DNA from: Marinomonas flavescens
GTDB taxonomy: Bacteria; Pseudomonadota; Gammaproteobacteria; Pseudomonadales; Marinomonadaceae
Assembly (NCBI RefSeq): GCF_004352835.1
Contig: NZ_SJSB01000005.1
Location: 1 to 64,000, forward strand
Direction: 5' to 3'
DNA: 64,000 nucleotides
Shown here: positions 17,112 through 25,294 of the stretch, in pieces
Layout: every line of letters begins with the position of its first letter
How positions within the stretch are numbered: the stretch's first letter is position 1
Notes under the pieces: model-generated
The model's input: the letters and a program-made list of their open reading frames with translations, nothing else
What the model was told of the DNA's origin: nothing
The model's database searches: none
Made by a program: the position numbers and the translations under genes

Positions 17112-18596
17112 ATGAATATTGAATTAAGCGCCACGGTAAAAGAATTTTTGAAAAGCCCATTACAGCATTTTGTGAATGGCCAATCTCATCCTAGCATTGA
17201 TGGGAAAAGAGGATCTGTAACAAACCCAGTGACGGGCGAAGCCATTGCTGATATTGCATATGGTTCAGGCGATGACGTAGATGTTGCTGTTCAAGCTGCA
17301 TTTGACGCGACTAAAGTATGGGGAAAAATGACCCCTAGTGAGCGCTCTGTCATTATGCATCGCTTTGCTGATCTTCTTGAATCTGAAGCTCAGAATATTG
17401 CTGAAATAGAATCGCTAGATGTCGGTAAGCCGTTAGAAAAAGTGGCTAAAGGTGATGTTGTTTCTGGTATTGAATGTGCACGTTATTTTGCCGATTTAGC
17501 GTTAAACGCAGAATACGATAAACAATTAGCCATTCCTAATATGGACGCTCGAATTCATCGTTCTGCGTATGGCGTTTGTGGTTTTATTTTCCCATGGAAC
17601 TTTCCAATTCTTTTGTTTATGTGGAATGTTATGCCAGCTATCGCAGCGGGTAATACTGCGGTTGTGAAACCTTCAATTGTGACTCCGCTATCAAGTTTAT
17701 ACGTTGCGCATCTGGCTAAAAAAGCTGGTGTTCCAGATGGTGTTATCAATATTGTTACTGGTAGTGGTGGAAATGTAGGCAGTAAAATTGTTGAGCATCC
17801 ATTGGTTCAGCGTATGTCCTTTACTGGTTCAACCCAAGTAGGAATTATGGTTGCTGAGAAGTGTGCAAGCCGTCCTATTCCTTGTAAATCTGAACTGGGT
17901 GGTAAAGGTGCGGCAGTCGTATTTGAAGATTGTGACCTTGATAAAACGGTATCAGGCTTGGTTGATGCCATTATTAAAAATACGGGGCAAACATGTTGTA
18001 CAGCAACGCGCTGGTTTGTTCACGCTGACGTCTATGATGCTTTTAAGGCAAAAGCTGTATCCATTTTAGAAAACATCAAGATTGGCTCAGGTCTAGATTT
18101 AGAAACCGATATGGGGCCAGTGGTTAGTAAGGTTCAAGAAGAGAGCATATTAGGCTACTACGACAAAGGTGTGGCTGATGGCGCGAATCTTGTTTTTGCC
18201 GGTGGCAAAGTAGAATCTCCTGATTTGAAAGGCGGTTACTTTGTGTCACCTTGCTTGATGGAAGGCGACACGGATAATGTCTGTTACCGAGAAGAAATTT
18301 TTGGTCCTACCGCTTACCTTGTTAAATTCTCTGATGAAGATAAAGTCATCGAAGAAGTGAATAACTTGCAATACGGGTTAGCGAACAGCGTTTGGAGTGA
18401 AGATAGCGAGCGTTGTGATCGTGTAGCAGAGCAAATGGTTTCTGGTAATAGCTGGATCAATGCACATAACGTGTTTGCTTACGGCCTACCTTACGCAGGC
18501 GTTAATCTAAGTGGTGTGGGTGGTGGTGTTAATAGCCCTGACACTTTTTATGATTACCTACGTGATCTAACGATTGCTAGACCTCTTAATGACTAA
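17112..18596 (+). CDS. Aldehyde dehydrogenase, copy 2 with altered cofactor motif
   Basis: 494 residues, about 95 percent identical by eye to copy 1. Asn164, Lys186, Glu261 and Cys295 are all present. The conserved Glu189 of the VKPSEVTPLS segment is Ile here (KPSIVTPLS, codon ATT near 17676). In NAD-specific relatives that Glu holds the ribose 2'- and 3'-hydroxyls, and its loss is common in enzymes accepting NADP+, so cofactor use may differ from copy 1. GAGAAGGT provides the ribosome-binding site. A strong terminator follows. Confidence 0.93.
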   Translation: MNIELSATVKEFLKSPLQHFVNGQSHPSIDGKRGSVTNPVTGEAIADIAYGSGDDVDVAVQAAFDATKVWGKMTPSERSVIMHRFADLLESEAQNIAEIESLDVGKPLEKVAKGDVVSGIECARYFADLALNAEYDKQLAIPNMDARIHRSAYGVCGFIFPWNFPILLFMWNVMPAIAAGNTAVVKPSIVTPLSSLYVAHLAKKAGVPDGVINIVTGSGGNVGSKIVEHPLVQRMSFTGSTQVGIMVAEKCASRPIPCKSELGGKGAAVVFEDCDLDKTVSGLVDAIIKNTGQTCCTATRWFVHADVYDAFKAKAVSILENIKIGSGLDLETDMGPVVSKVQEESILGYYDKGVADGANLVFAGGKVESPDLKGGYFVSPCLMEGDTDNVCYREEIFGPTAYLVKFSDEDKVIEEVNNLQYGLANSVWSEDSERCDRVAEQMVSGNSWINAHNVFAYGLPYAGVNLSGVGGGVNSPDTFYDYLRDLTIARPLND

Positions 18597-18605
18597 TCGT
18601 TAAAA

Positions 18606-18643
18606 AAGCTAAGGCCGATATGTCGGCCTTAGCTTTAATTTTT
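18606..18643 (+). terminator. Strong terminator after dehydrogenase copy 2
   Basis: AAGCTAAGGCCGA (18606-18618) is exactly complementary to 18623-18635, with a four-base loop and then TAATTTTTTT. It separates the dehydrogenase transcript from the convergent regulator gene. Confidence 0.88.
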
Positions 18644-18669
18644 TTGTCTATGGAGGATAAAAAATAACG

Positions 18670-19503
18670 TTAGTTTGTTAATAAAATGTCGGTAGGAGAG
18701 AGAGGAGGAGTGAAAATAGCCTCTTTTATATCATCCGAGATAGCGCTACTGTCAGTTGGGAACAAGTCACATTCATTAAGTTTCTGGCGAATATTTATCT
18801 TGTCACCTAAGTACTCATGCAAAACGCGAGAAGAAACAGGTTGATGTGATATGTCCGAAGTGGAGTAGCACGTTATTCCTGATATGTTTTTATTCCCATG
18901 TTGATAGCTAGGCATCATTATTGTTTCTGAAATAGTGGACTTGAGTTTTGATTCAAGTTCAATCATGTAGATTCTTTCAGATACCATAAAAACCACACCA
19001 TCATATCTAAATCTAGAAGACTTCTTTATAACGGGGGATTTAGAGGTTAGATTTTCTACATGCCAATAGTAAAAAAAACCATCTTTTTGGTATATTTTAA
19101 TTAAAGATTTTACTATGTTTCCAGGGAAGCTCCCTGACAAAATATATCGGTAGTAATAGCCGCAATATCTATCAAGTCCATGTTTTGATGCGTTTTTTAG
19201 AATGTCTATATAGGCAAAGATACCTTCTGGTATGTCGTCTATTTTTTTACTTTCTGTTACTGGGCTTATGATTTTTTTAAATTCGATAGGGTCTTTAATG
19301 ATCTCTTCTTGGTCAACACCAAAAAAATCACATATCGTTTTCAGATTGCTATAGGAAGGGAAGGTGTTCCCATTAAGATAGCGGTTGAATTGCTGTCTGT
19401 TGATGTTGGTTTTACGACAAACGTCTGAAATAGATTTGTAGTAACTACAAAGAGTCTTGAGGTTGCTTGAAAAGTTATTCGACTCATTGTTATTTGATGC
19501 CAC
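18670..19503 (-). CDS. XRE-type helix-turn-helix regulator with unknown C-terminal domain
   Basis: 277 residues from a GTG preceded by TAGGA at seven bases. The N-terminal 70 residues form an XRE-like HTH (SISDVCRKTNINRQQFNRYLNG then PSYSNLKTICDFFGVDQEEI, quoted in two parts). Residues 100-277 are an unrecognised domain rich in Tyr and Lys with alternating strands (DGFFYYWHVENL, DGVVFMVSERIYMIELE), possibly ligand-binding. It is convergent with dehydrogenase copy 2 and the nearest candidate, besides the CdaR protein, to control the duplicated modules. No integrase or phage genes adjoin it, so I do not read it as a phage repressor. Confidence 0.8.
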   Translation of the reverse strand: MASNNNESNNFSSNLKTLCSYYKSISDVCRKTNINRQQFNRYLNGNTFPSYSNLKTICDFFGVDQEEIIKDPIEFKKIISPVTESKKIDDIPEGIFAYIDILKNASKHGLDRYCGYYYRYILSGSFPGNIVKSLIKIYQKDGFFYYWHVENLTSKSPVIKKSSRFRYDGVVFMVSERIYMIELESKLKSTISETIMMPSYQHGNKNISGITCYSTSDISHQPVSSRVLHEYLGDKINIRQKLNECDLFPTDSSAISDDIKEAIFTPPLSPTDILLTN

Positions 19504-19958
19504 TATGTATTCCTACCTGTTTAAATTTGATAATTTTGTATAAATGCACTCAATGGTTCGAGTTATAGATCTTCAAAGCTTGCTTTATACTTAGTAGTTT
19601 TTATCTCTCTTGTGTCGTGTCTGCATGGGTCGATGTATTCCACTTGGCTCATCAATTATGCTGATCTTAACAGACTATGACACTGATACTTTATCTAGAC
19701 TTCTCATGACGACTAAGCGGTGATCTTTCGATCTTTGCCTCGCTTTTATGCTAGCTTACGCACATCTTAGTTTTTTTCATACTCGTATTCTAATAAATAT
19801 TTATCTACTTTCCTATTGAGCTAATATTTATGAGGAAGAGTGATGCTTTCTTTGGTGTCAGTACATTATTTCACTATGACAATGTTGAGGTGTTGAGGTG
19901 TTGAGGTGTTGAGGTGATGTGGAATGTTAAATAAAAGAGTTTGAATAATTAAAAGCAA
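19504..19958. other. Intergenic region with tandem octamer repeats
   Basis: Holds no gene that I can support. It contains the upstream region of the XRE-type regulator and a run of four perfect octamers at 19884-19915, described separately. Confidence 0.5.
19884..19915. repeat. Four tandem copies of GTTGAGGT
   Basis: GTTGAGGT is repeated four times without interruption at 19884, 19892, 19900 and 19908. It is a short-sequence repeat that could change length by replication slippage. It lies 380 bases upstream of the XRE-type regulator and about 45 bases beyond the tRNA-Leu terminator, not within a gene. Confidence 0.9.
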
Positions 19959-19963
19959 AAAAA

Positions 19964-19989
19964 AACCTCGAAGCGTTAGCAACGAGGTT
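19964..19989 (-). terminator. Terminator of tRNA-Leu
   Basis: On the minus strand AACCTCG pairs with CGAGGTT across a 12-base loop and is followed by about nine T. It lies ten bases after the tRNA 3' end. Confidence 0.88.
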
Positions 19990-19998
19990 TTCTTATGT

Positions 19999-20083
19999 TG
20001 GTACCAGTAGGCGGACTCGAACCGCCACACCCGAAGGCAACGGATTTTGAATCCGTCGTGTCTACCAATTCCACCACACTGGC
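19999..20083 (-). tRNA. tRNA-Leu(CAA)
   Basis: 85 bases with encoded CCA. The anticodon stem ACGGA/TCCGT holds the loop TTCAAAA, giving anticodon CAA for UUG codons. A long variable arm (TGCCTTCGGGTG region) and TTCGAGT T-loop identify a class II leucine tRNA. The acceptor has G-U pairs at both ends. Confidence 0.95.
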
Positions 20084-20102
20084 CTTGAAAAAGGTGAAAC
20101 GT

Positions 20103-20130
20103 ATTTTAGTTTTTTTTGCAGCCCTGTCAA
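20103..20130 (-). promoter_or_regulatory. Promoter of tRNA-Leu
   Basis: On the minus strand, TTGACA (20130-20125) and TAAAAT (20108-20103) are separated by 16 bases, with the tRNA starting 20 bases further on. Confidence 0.75.
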
Positions 20131-20148
20131 TCAATTAACGAAAAACAA

Positions 20149-21375
20149 TTAATTTAAATGTTTCACTATGTTGTTTGCCCATAGCATAGCGTCTAAAAAG
20201 TGACGATTGAGCTGTACTCTCTCTATTGGATCAATTTTCTGAATCTTGCTCCATTCCTGTTTTTCCACATATATGGTCTTTTGCAAATAGTTGCCAAGAG
20301 AGCCTTCTGATTTGAGGATCGCATCCATGACCTCTTGACTTAGAGCGATCTGATTTAATAACAATGTTTTTTCCATAGCGAAAAGGGCGTCAATGCCTGA
20401 CATTAAGCCGGTCATAAAGGCGCTATCAGACAATGCTTTATTATCTGATTCTGCGATTAATTGGCAGCAACGAGCTCTTGTAAGAAGAATTTTAAAGAGA
20501 GCTTTGGGCTGTTTGGATGTTGATGTGAGTGTTATTAGTAACGCCCAGCGCTTTAGCTGAACTAAGCCTAAAAATATGACAGCTTCTTTAATGGATTCTA
20601 TTTTTCTTGGAATGCCACTGACTGGACTTTTTAAAATTCGTAATAGTTGAAAAGACAGTGTGGGATTTTGGGAAACCATGCTTGTGATGACATCAATGCC
20701 AATGTCTTTATCTTCTAGTGCGTTTAATAGCGTAATCGCACTTTGGGCAGCTGAGTCGATTTTCTTACCTTTGATAATTTCAGGTTTTTGTAGGAAGTAA
20801 CCTTGGAAAAGATCGAACCCTAGTTGATGGCAATAATCAAACATGGCTTGGTCTTCGACTTTCTCAGCAACCAATATCAAGCCTTTGGCTTTGAGATCTC
20901 TGATTTTTGCAGAATAGTTTTGAGGGGGTGTGATTAGAACATCTATTTTAACGATGGAAACCCAAGGAAGAAGATTCTCGTATTCTTTATCAAATTGATA
21001 GTCGTCTAAAACAAAGCGATAGCCAGCTTGCCGCCAGTTTTTTACGGCGTCAATGAACTGCGGAGTGAGTTGCTGACCTTCTAAGATTTCTATGTAGACG
21101 GTATCAGGGTCGATAGGAAAAAAGGCGTCTGACAACATGAGATTGGTTGTCATGTTGATAAAGAAAGGTTTTCTTAACTGAGTTTCTAATTGAGTAATGC
21201 CGATACAAAGATTGACGAGTACTTGACTGGTGGCCATTTCGCCGTCTGATACATTAGCGTTTTGACTATCTTGCCCTCGAAAAAGTAGTTCATAACCAAA
21301 CAACTCTTTAGATTTTTTAAAAATGGGTTGTTGAGCCATCATTAAATCGTCCAAAACATCAGGAAAATCGACCAT
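20149..21375 (-). CDS. EAL-HDOD domain protein (YuxH type)
   Basis: 408 residues. The N-terminal EAL-like domain (about 10-205) begins AQQPIFKKSKELFGYELLFRG, where the name motif reads ELL. Several positions matching phosphodiesterase residues are present (FFINMTTN, EILEGQ, LDDY, VKIDV, AEKVE, FQGYFLQKP), but the DDFGTG loop is replaced by DDYQFD. The C-terminal HDOD domain (about 210-400; SFQLLRILKSPVSGI, VIFLGLVQLKRWALL) is a regulatory fold without HD metal residues. Members act in cyclic di-GMP and motility signalling, often as effectors. Monocistronic, between tRNA genes. Enzymatic activity is uncertain. Confidence 0.9.
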   Translation of the reverse strand: MVDFPDVLDDLMMAQQPIFKKSKELFGYELLFRGQDSQNANVSDGEMATSQVLVNLCIGITQLETQLRKPFFINMTTNLMLSDAFFPIDPDTVYIEILEGQQLTPQFIDAVKNWRQAGYRFVLDDYQFDKEYENLLPWVSIVKIDVLITPPQNYSAKIRDLKAKGLILVAEKVEDQAMFDYCHQLGFDLFQGYFLQKPEIIKGKKIDSAAQSAITLLNALEDKDIGIDVITSMVSQNPTLSFQLLRILKSPVSGIPRKIESIKEAVIFLGLVQLKRWALLITLTSTSKQPKALFKILLTRARCCQLIAESDNKALSDSAFMTGLMSGIDALFAMEKTLLLNQIALSQEVMDAILKSEGSLGNYLQKTIYVEKQEWSKIQKIDPIERVQLNRHFLDAMLWANNIVKHLN

Positions 21376-21545
21376 ACCTTTCTTTTACCCTATTGAATTA
21401 AACGTATCGAGTGGATGTTATGTGCTAAATGTTAAACGAACAATATAGAAGCATAAATCAACTAGTGTCGGCAATTGTACGAAAGTACTAATGCCACATA
21501 AAATAGAGGTAGGCAATGTTTTGATTGAAAACAATGATTTAAATC

Positions 21546-21574
21546 TTGACACTTTTAGAAAGCGTCAATAAAAT
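21546..21574 (+). promoter_or_regulatory. Promoter of tRNA-Ala genes
   Basis: Consensus TTGACA (21546-21551), a 17-base spacer and TAAAAT (21569-21574), with the first tRNA-Ala starting 16 bases downstream. Confidence 0.85.
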
Positions 21575-21589
21575 TCCGTGCTGTTTTGT

Positions 21590-21665
<76 letters not shown>

Positions 21666-21737
21666 CAAAACAATCTCAGGACTTTTCTGTCCAGTGACGG
21701 CTTGCTTTATTATTGAATAAACACGCCAACGTCATCT

Positions 21738-21813
<76 letters not shown>

Positions 21814-21931
21814 TCATTTTAAAATCACTTCGAAACTAAACTAATATAGCCTTCTTTTTTGATGCCTCGAAGGTTAGTCTTAACGCTGTCTGCTTTTTCT
21901 TACTTCCATTGCCGACAACAAGGATCCGTGC

Positions 21932-24900
21932 ATGTTTCAGCTTTACACAGGCAACCGTCTTGAAGATTTGGCGGTTTTGCTGGCAAAAATATTGGCGCTT
22001 TCTCCGCCGCAAAACCCGTTCGAAGACGAACATATTCTTGTGCAAAACCCTGGCATGGCGCAGTGGCTGAAAATGTCGATTGCGCAATCTCATAGCATTG
22101 CTGCTGGGTTAACTTTCCCACTTCCCTCTACTTTTGTTTGGCACAGCTTCGCGCAAACCTTATCGGACATTCCGGGGCAAAGTGAATTCAACAAACCCTT
22201 TTTGGTCTGGCGTTTGATGCGCTTGTTAGATGCACGCTTGTCGGAAGAGGCGTTTCAGTCGTTAAGCTGGTATTTGCAAGACGACGACAGTCAAGTGCGT
22301 CGCTTCCAGTTGTGCAGCAGCATTGCTGATATTTATGACCAATATTTGGTCTATCGGCCTGATTGGATCAAGGTGTGGGAAAGTGGCGGTAGCGACGATG
22401 AAAAGCTAACCGCTTTATTTGAGCAGCAGCCTTGGCAAGCGATTTTATGGCAGGATTTGGTGGCGGACATTAGTCAGCAGGGCGAGTCTCTTTACCATCG
22501 TGGCAACTTGATTGAAGCGTTGGCCGATGCCACCAAGTCACAAACTCGTCCGGTAGGAATGCCAGAGCGGATCTTTATTTTTGGGGTGTCTTCATTGCCG
22601 CCCAATACGCTGGAATCCCTGCGAGTGCTGGCGTCGTCTGGTTGGATCGAAATGCATTTATTTTTGCAGAATCCCTGCCGTTTTTATTGGGGGGATGTGG
22701 TCGACAAACATTACCTAGGGCGAATCATCAAGCGCCAGACATTAAAGCCGGGTCTTAGCATGGAGACCTTGCATTTGGATGCGAATCCATTGTTGGCGAG
22801 TTGGGGGCGATTAGGTCGCGACTACATTGCACAGCTACAAGAAATGGCCGATGGCGAGCTGGAAGTGTTTGAGGATTACCACAACGAGTCAAACCATGGT
22901 TTGTTGCAATGGGTTCAGCAAGATGTGCTCACGTTAGAAAATCATGGCTCGGCGGAAGAGCGAAACCCTGACATTCAGAGTGCTGAATACCGTCATCCGA
23001 TTGCCATTGACGATCATAGTGTACGGGTGCATTTGTGCCACAGCCCGCTGCGAGAGGTTGAGGTGTTGCACGATCAGCTGTTGGATATGTTTGAACGTGA
23101 CCCTAGCTTAACGCCGAAAGACATCATCGTCATGTTGCCCGATGTAAACACTTACAGTCCGTTTGTTAAGGCGGTTTTTGGTGGTAAAGGCAGTGGCCAA
23201 GCACAAGGCCGTAAGAGAATTCCGTTTGCTTTAATAGATCAGTCTGGCGGCATGGAAAATCCGATTGTCGATGCTTATTTGTATCTGTTGGGGCTAGGCG
23301 AGAGCCGTTTTACTTTATCGGAATTGATCAGTGTATTGGAAGTGCCAGCGGTATTGGCGAAGTTTGAACTGACCGCCGCAGAGCTAGAGCGCATTCGACA
23401 ATGGTCGGCCGAAGTGGGTATTCGCTGGGGGTTAGACGCCCACACGGCGGAGCATCATTCGTTACCCAGTCAAGAGTCCCACACTTGGCTCAATGGCGTG
23501 CGTCGTATGTTGTTAGGTTACGCCATGGGCCACGATCATATTTGGGAGAACACCTTAAGCTATGGCGATGTAGAAGGTTTGGAAGCCGCGGTGGCTGGTA
23601 AGTTAGCGGAGTTTTTATCGGCGATTAATCAAGCACAACAAGGTTTGCAAGCATCGCTCACGCCGAAAGAATGGGTCGAGACGCTTTACTCATTAAATGA
23701 GCAATTCTTTTTGGTCGATGAAGACGACAGCTTTCCCGCTTTGTTGACTAAGCAGTTAGACACCTTAACCTTGCAGTGGCAACACGCCTATTTTGATGAC
23801 AAATTAGAGCAGCAGGTAATACGTCAGTTGCTCACACCTATGTTGCAAGAAGCCCAAGGTGGGCAGCGTTTCCTAGCTGGAAGAATCAATTTTTGTACTC
23901 TAATGCCGATGCGTTCGGTGCCGTTTAAAGCCATTTGTGTGCTGGGCTTGAACGAAGGGGATTACCCAAGAAGTGTCGCGCCAATGGGCTTCGATTTGAT
24001 GGTGGGTAACTACCGCAGTGGTGACCGAAGCCGTCGTGAAGATGACAAATACCTGTTTCTAGAAGCCTTAATGTCGGCGCGTGAATGCTTTTATCTGAGT
24101 TATGTGGGCAAAAGCATTCGTGATAATAGCGAGAAGAACCCCTCGATTTTGGTCAGTGAACTACTTGAGTACATGGCGCAAAGTTGTGTGTTTGTCGGCG
24201 ATGAGAGTCTAGCGCCTGAAGCGGCACAGCAAGCGTTTTTAGAAAAGCTCATCATTGAGCATCCGTTGCAGCCTTTTAACGAACGCTACTATCAGCAAGA
24301 CGCGCGTTTATACAGCTATAGCGAGCAATGGTTGCCTGCTTTGATCGCATCTCAGATAGACCTAGAGGCGCCGTTAATGTCGCCATTAGCGGCCCAAGAA
24401 AGTACCCGAACAGAGTTGCCACTCGACGAGTTGTCACGCTTTATGGGCAATCCGGCGCGCTACTTTACTCAGCGTCGGTTAAAAGCATTTTTGAGTTTGC
24501 GCGAAGAGGAAGAGTTTGAAGATGAGCCATTTACCCTAGAAGGCTTATCTGGTTATTTATTGCGAGCAGACATGCTGGAAGCGCTGTTACAAGGTGATGA
24601 TGAGACCTTTTTTAAACGACTGCCTTTGATGGGGGTATTGCCCTATGGCGCTTTTGGTCGGCTCTCGTTACAGCAATATCAAGACCAATGTCGGCAGCTG
24701 ATTGAGGTGCTACAAGGTTACGCGCTTGAGCCGTGTGCGCCACTGGAAGTGAACCTGACTATCGGCTCGATCGCTTTGCAGGGCTGGCTCAAATTAGACA
24801 CAGCAACGACGCGTTTGTCGTATCGTATTGGCGACCTTTCTGCCCATCAAAAAATGCAAACCTGGGTCGAGCATCTGGCTCTGTGTGCGCAAGGCACGCC

Positions 24901-25294
24901 AAAGCAGCACCATCTGGTGAACTTAGCGAAAAACGGCAAAGTCACCCAGCATGGCTTTATCATAGTGGCGCCCGATGAAGCGAAAACGCACCTTGCGCAA
25001 ATCATCAGCCTGTTACAGCAAGGTTTGTGTGAACCTATCCCTTTGCCATCAAAAAGTGCGGATGCTTGGTGTAAAAGCTATTGCGCTTCGAAAACCGCCG
25101 AAGACGAAGAGGCGGCTTGGCAGCAAGCGATTAAAATCTACCAAGACAGCAGTAGTGCGTTTAGCAGTAGCGAAGTAGAAGACGCTTATTGGCAGCGTTA
25201 TTTCCCTTCTTTGGTTGAGCAACGCGAACGCTTTACTCAGTTATGTGAAACGATTTGGCTGCCGATGCACCGCCATTTGGAGTTGTTTGAATGA
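21932..25294 (+). CDS. recC: Exodeoxyribonuclease V subunit gamma, RecC
   Basis: 1120 residues, the normal RecC length. The start MFQLYTGNRLEDLAVLLA and the segment LVQNPGMAQWLKMSIAQ are typical of the inactive helicase domain, and later blocks such as LMPMRSVPFKAICVLGLNEGDYPR and LDELSRFMGNPARYF (channel and Chi-scanning regions) are conserved. RecC scaffolds RecB and RecD, splits duplex ends and recognises Chi. AAGGA precedes the ATG at suitable spacing. The stop overlaps the recB start (ATGA), and the gene order is C-B-D without ptrA. Confidence 0.96.
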   Translation: MFQLYTGNRLEDLAVLLAKILALSPPQNPFEDEHILVQNPGMAQWLKMSIAQSHSIAAGLTFPLPSTFVWHSFAQTLSDIPGQSEFNKPFLVWRLMRLLDARLSEEAFQSLSWYLQDDDSQVRRFQLCSSIADIYDQYLVYRPDWIKVWESGGSDDEKLTALFEQQPWQAILWQDLVADISQQGESLYHRGNLIEALADATKSQTRPVGMPERIFIFGVSSLPPNTLESLRVLASSGWIEMHLFLQNPCRFYWGDVVDKHYLGRIIKRQTLKPGLSMETLHLDANPLLASWGRLGRDYIAQLQEMADGELEVFEDYHNESNHGLLQWVQQDVLTLENHGSAEERNPDIQSAEYRHPIAIDDHSVRVHLCHSPLREVEVLHDQLLDMFERDPSLTPKDIIVMLPDVNTYSPFVKAVFGGKGSGQAQGRKRIPFALIDQSGGMENPIVDAYLYLLGLGESRFTLSELISVLEVPAVLAKFELTAAELERIRQWSAEVGIRWGLDAHTAEHHSLPSQESHTWLNGVRRMLLGYAMGHDHIWENTLSYGDVEGLEAAVAGKLAEFLSAINQAQQGLQASLTPKEWVETLYSLNEQFFLVDEDDSFPALLTKQLDTLTLQWQHAYFDDKLEQQVIRQLLTPMLQEAQGGQRFLAGRINFCTLMPMRSVPFKAICVLGLNEGDYPRSVAPMGFDLMVGNYRSGDRSRREDDKYLFLEALMSARECFYLSYVGKSIRDNSEKNPSILVSELLEYMAQSCVFVGDESLAPEAAQQAFLEKLIIEHPLQPFNERYYQQDARLYSYSEQWLPALIASQIDLEAPLMSPLAAQESTRTELPLDELSRFMGNPARYFTQRRLKAFLSLREEEEFEDEPFTLEGLSGYLLRADMLEALLQGDDETFFKRLPLMGVLPYGAFGRLSLQQYQDQCRQLIEVLQGYALEPCAPLEVNLTIGSIALQGWLKLDTATTRLSYRIGDLSAHQKMQTWVEHLALCAQGTPKQHHLVNLAKNGKVTQHGFIIVAPDEAKTHLAQIISLLQQGLCEPIPLPSKSADAWCKSYCASKTAEDEEAAWQQAIKIYQDSSSAFSSSEVEDAYWQRYFPSLVEQRERFTQLCETIWLPMHRHLELFE

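Larger units (their letters stand above)
16649..18596 (+). repeat. Tandem duplication, unit 2 (promoter-cupin-aldehyde dehydrogenase)
   Basis: Second copy of the unit at 14161-16092. The upstream block (from GCTAGTTTAAG), promoter hexamers, cupin and dehydrogenase are all conserved. The final 420 bases are nearly identical to unit 1 (about 18175-18596 against 15670-16092). Confidence 0.93.

Noticed and set aside
19884..19915. CRISPR array
   Set aside because: Repeats are eight bases, contiguous and without spacers; no cas genes occur in the window.
24328..24978. Overlapping frames inside recC and recB
   Set aside because: Shadows of high-GC coding sequence; no ribosome-binding sites and no plausible proteins.
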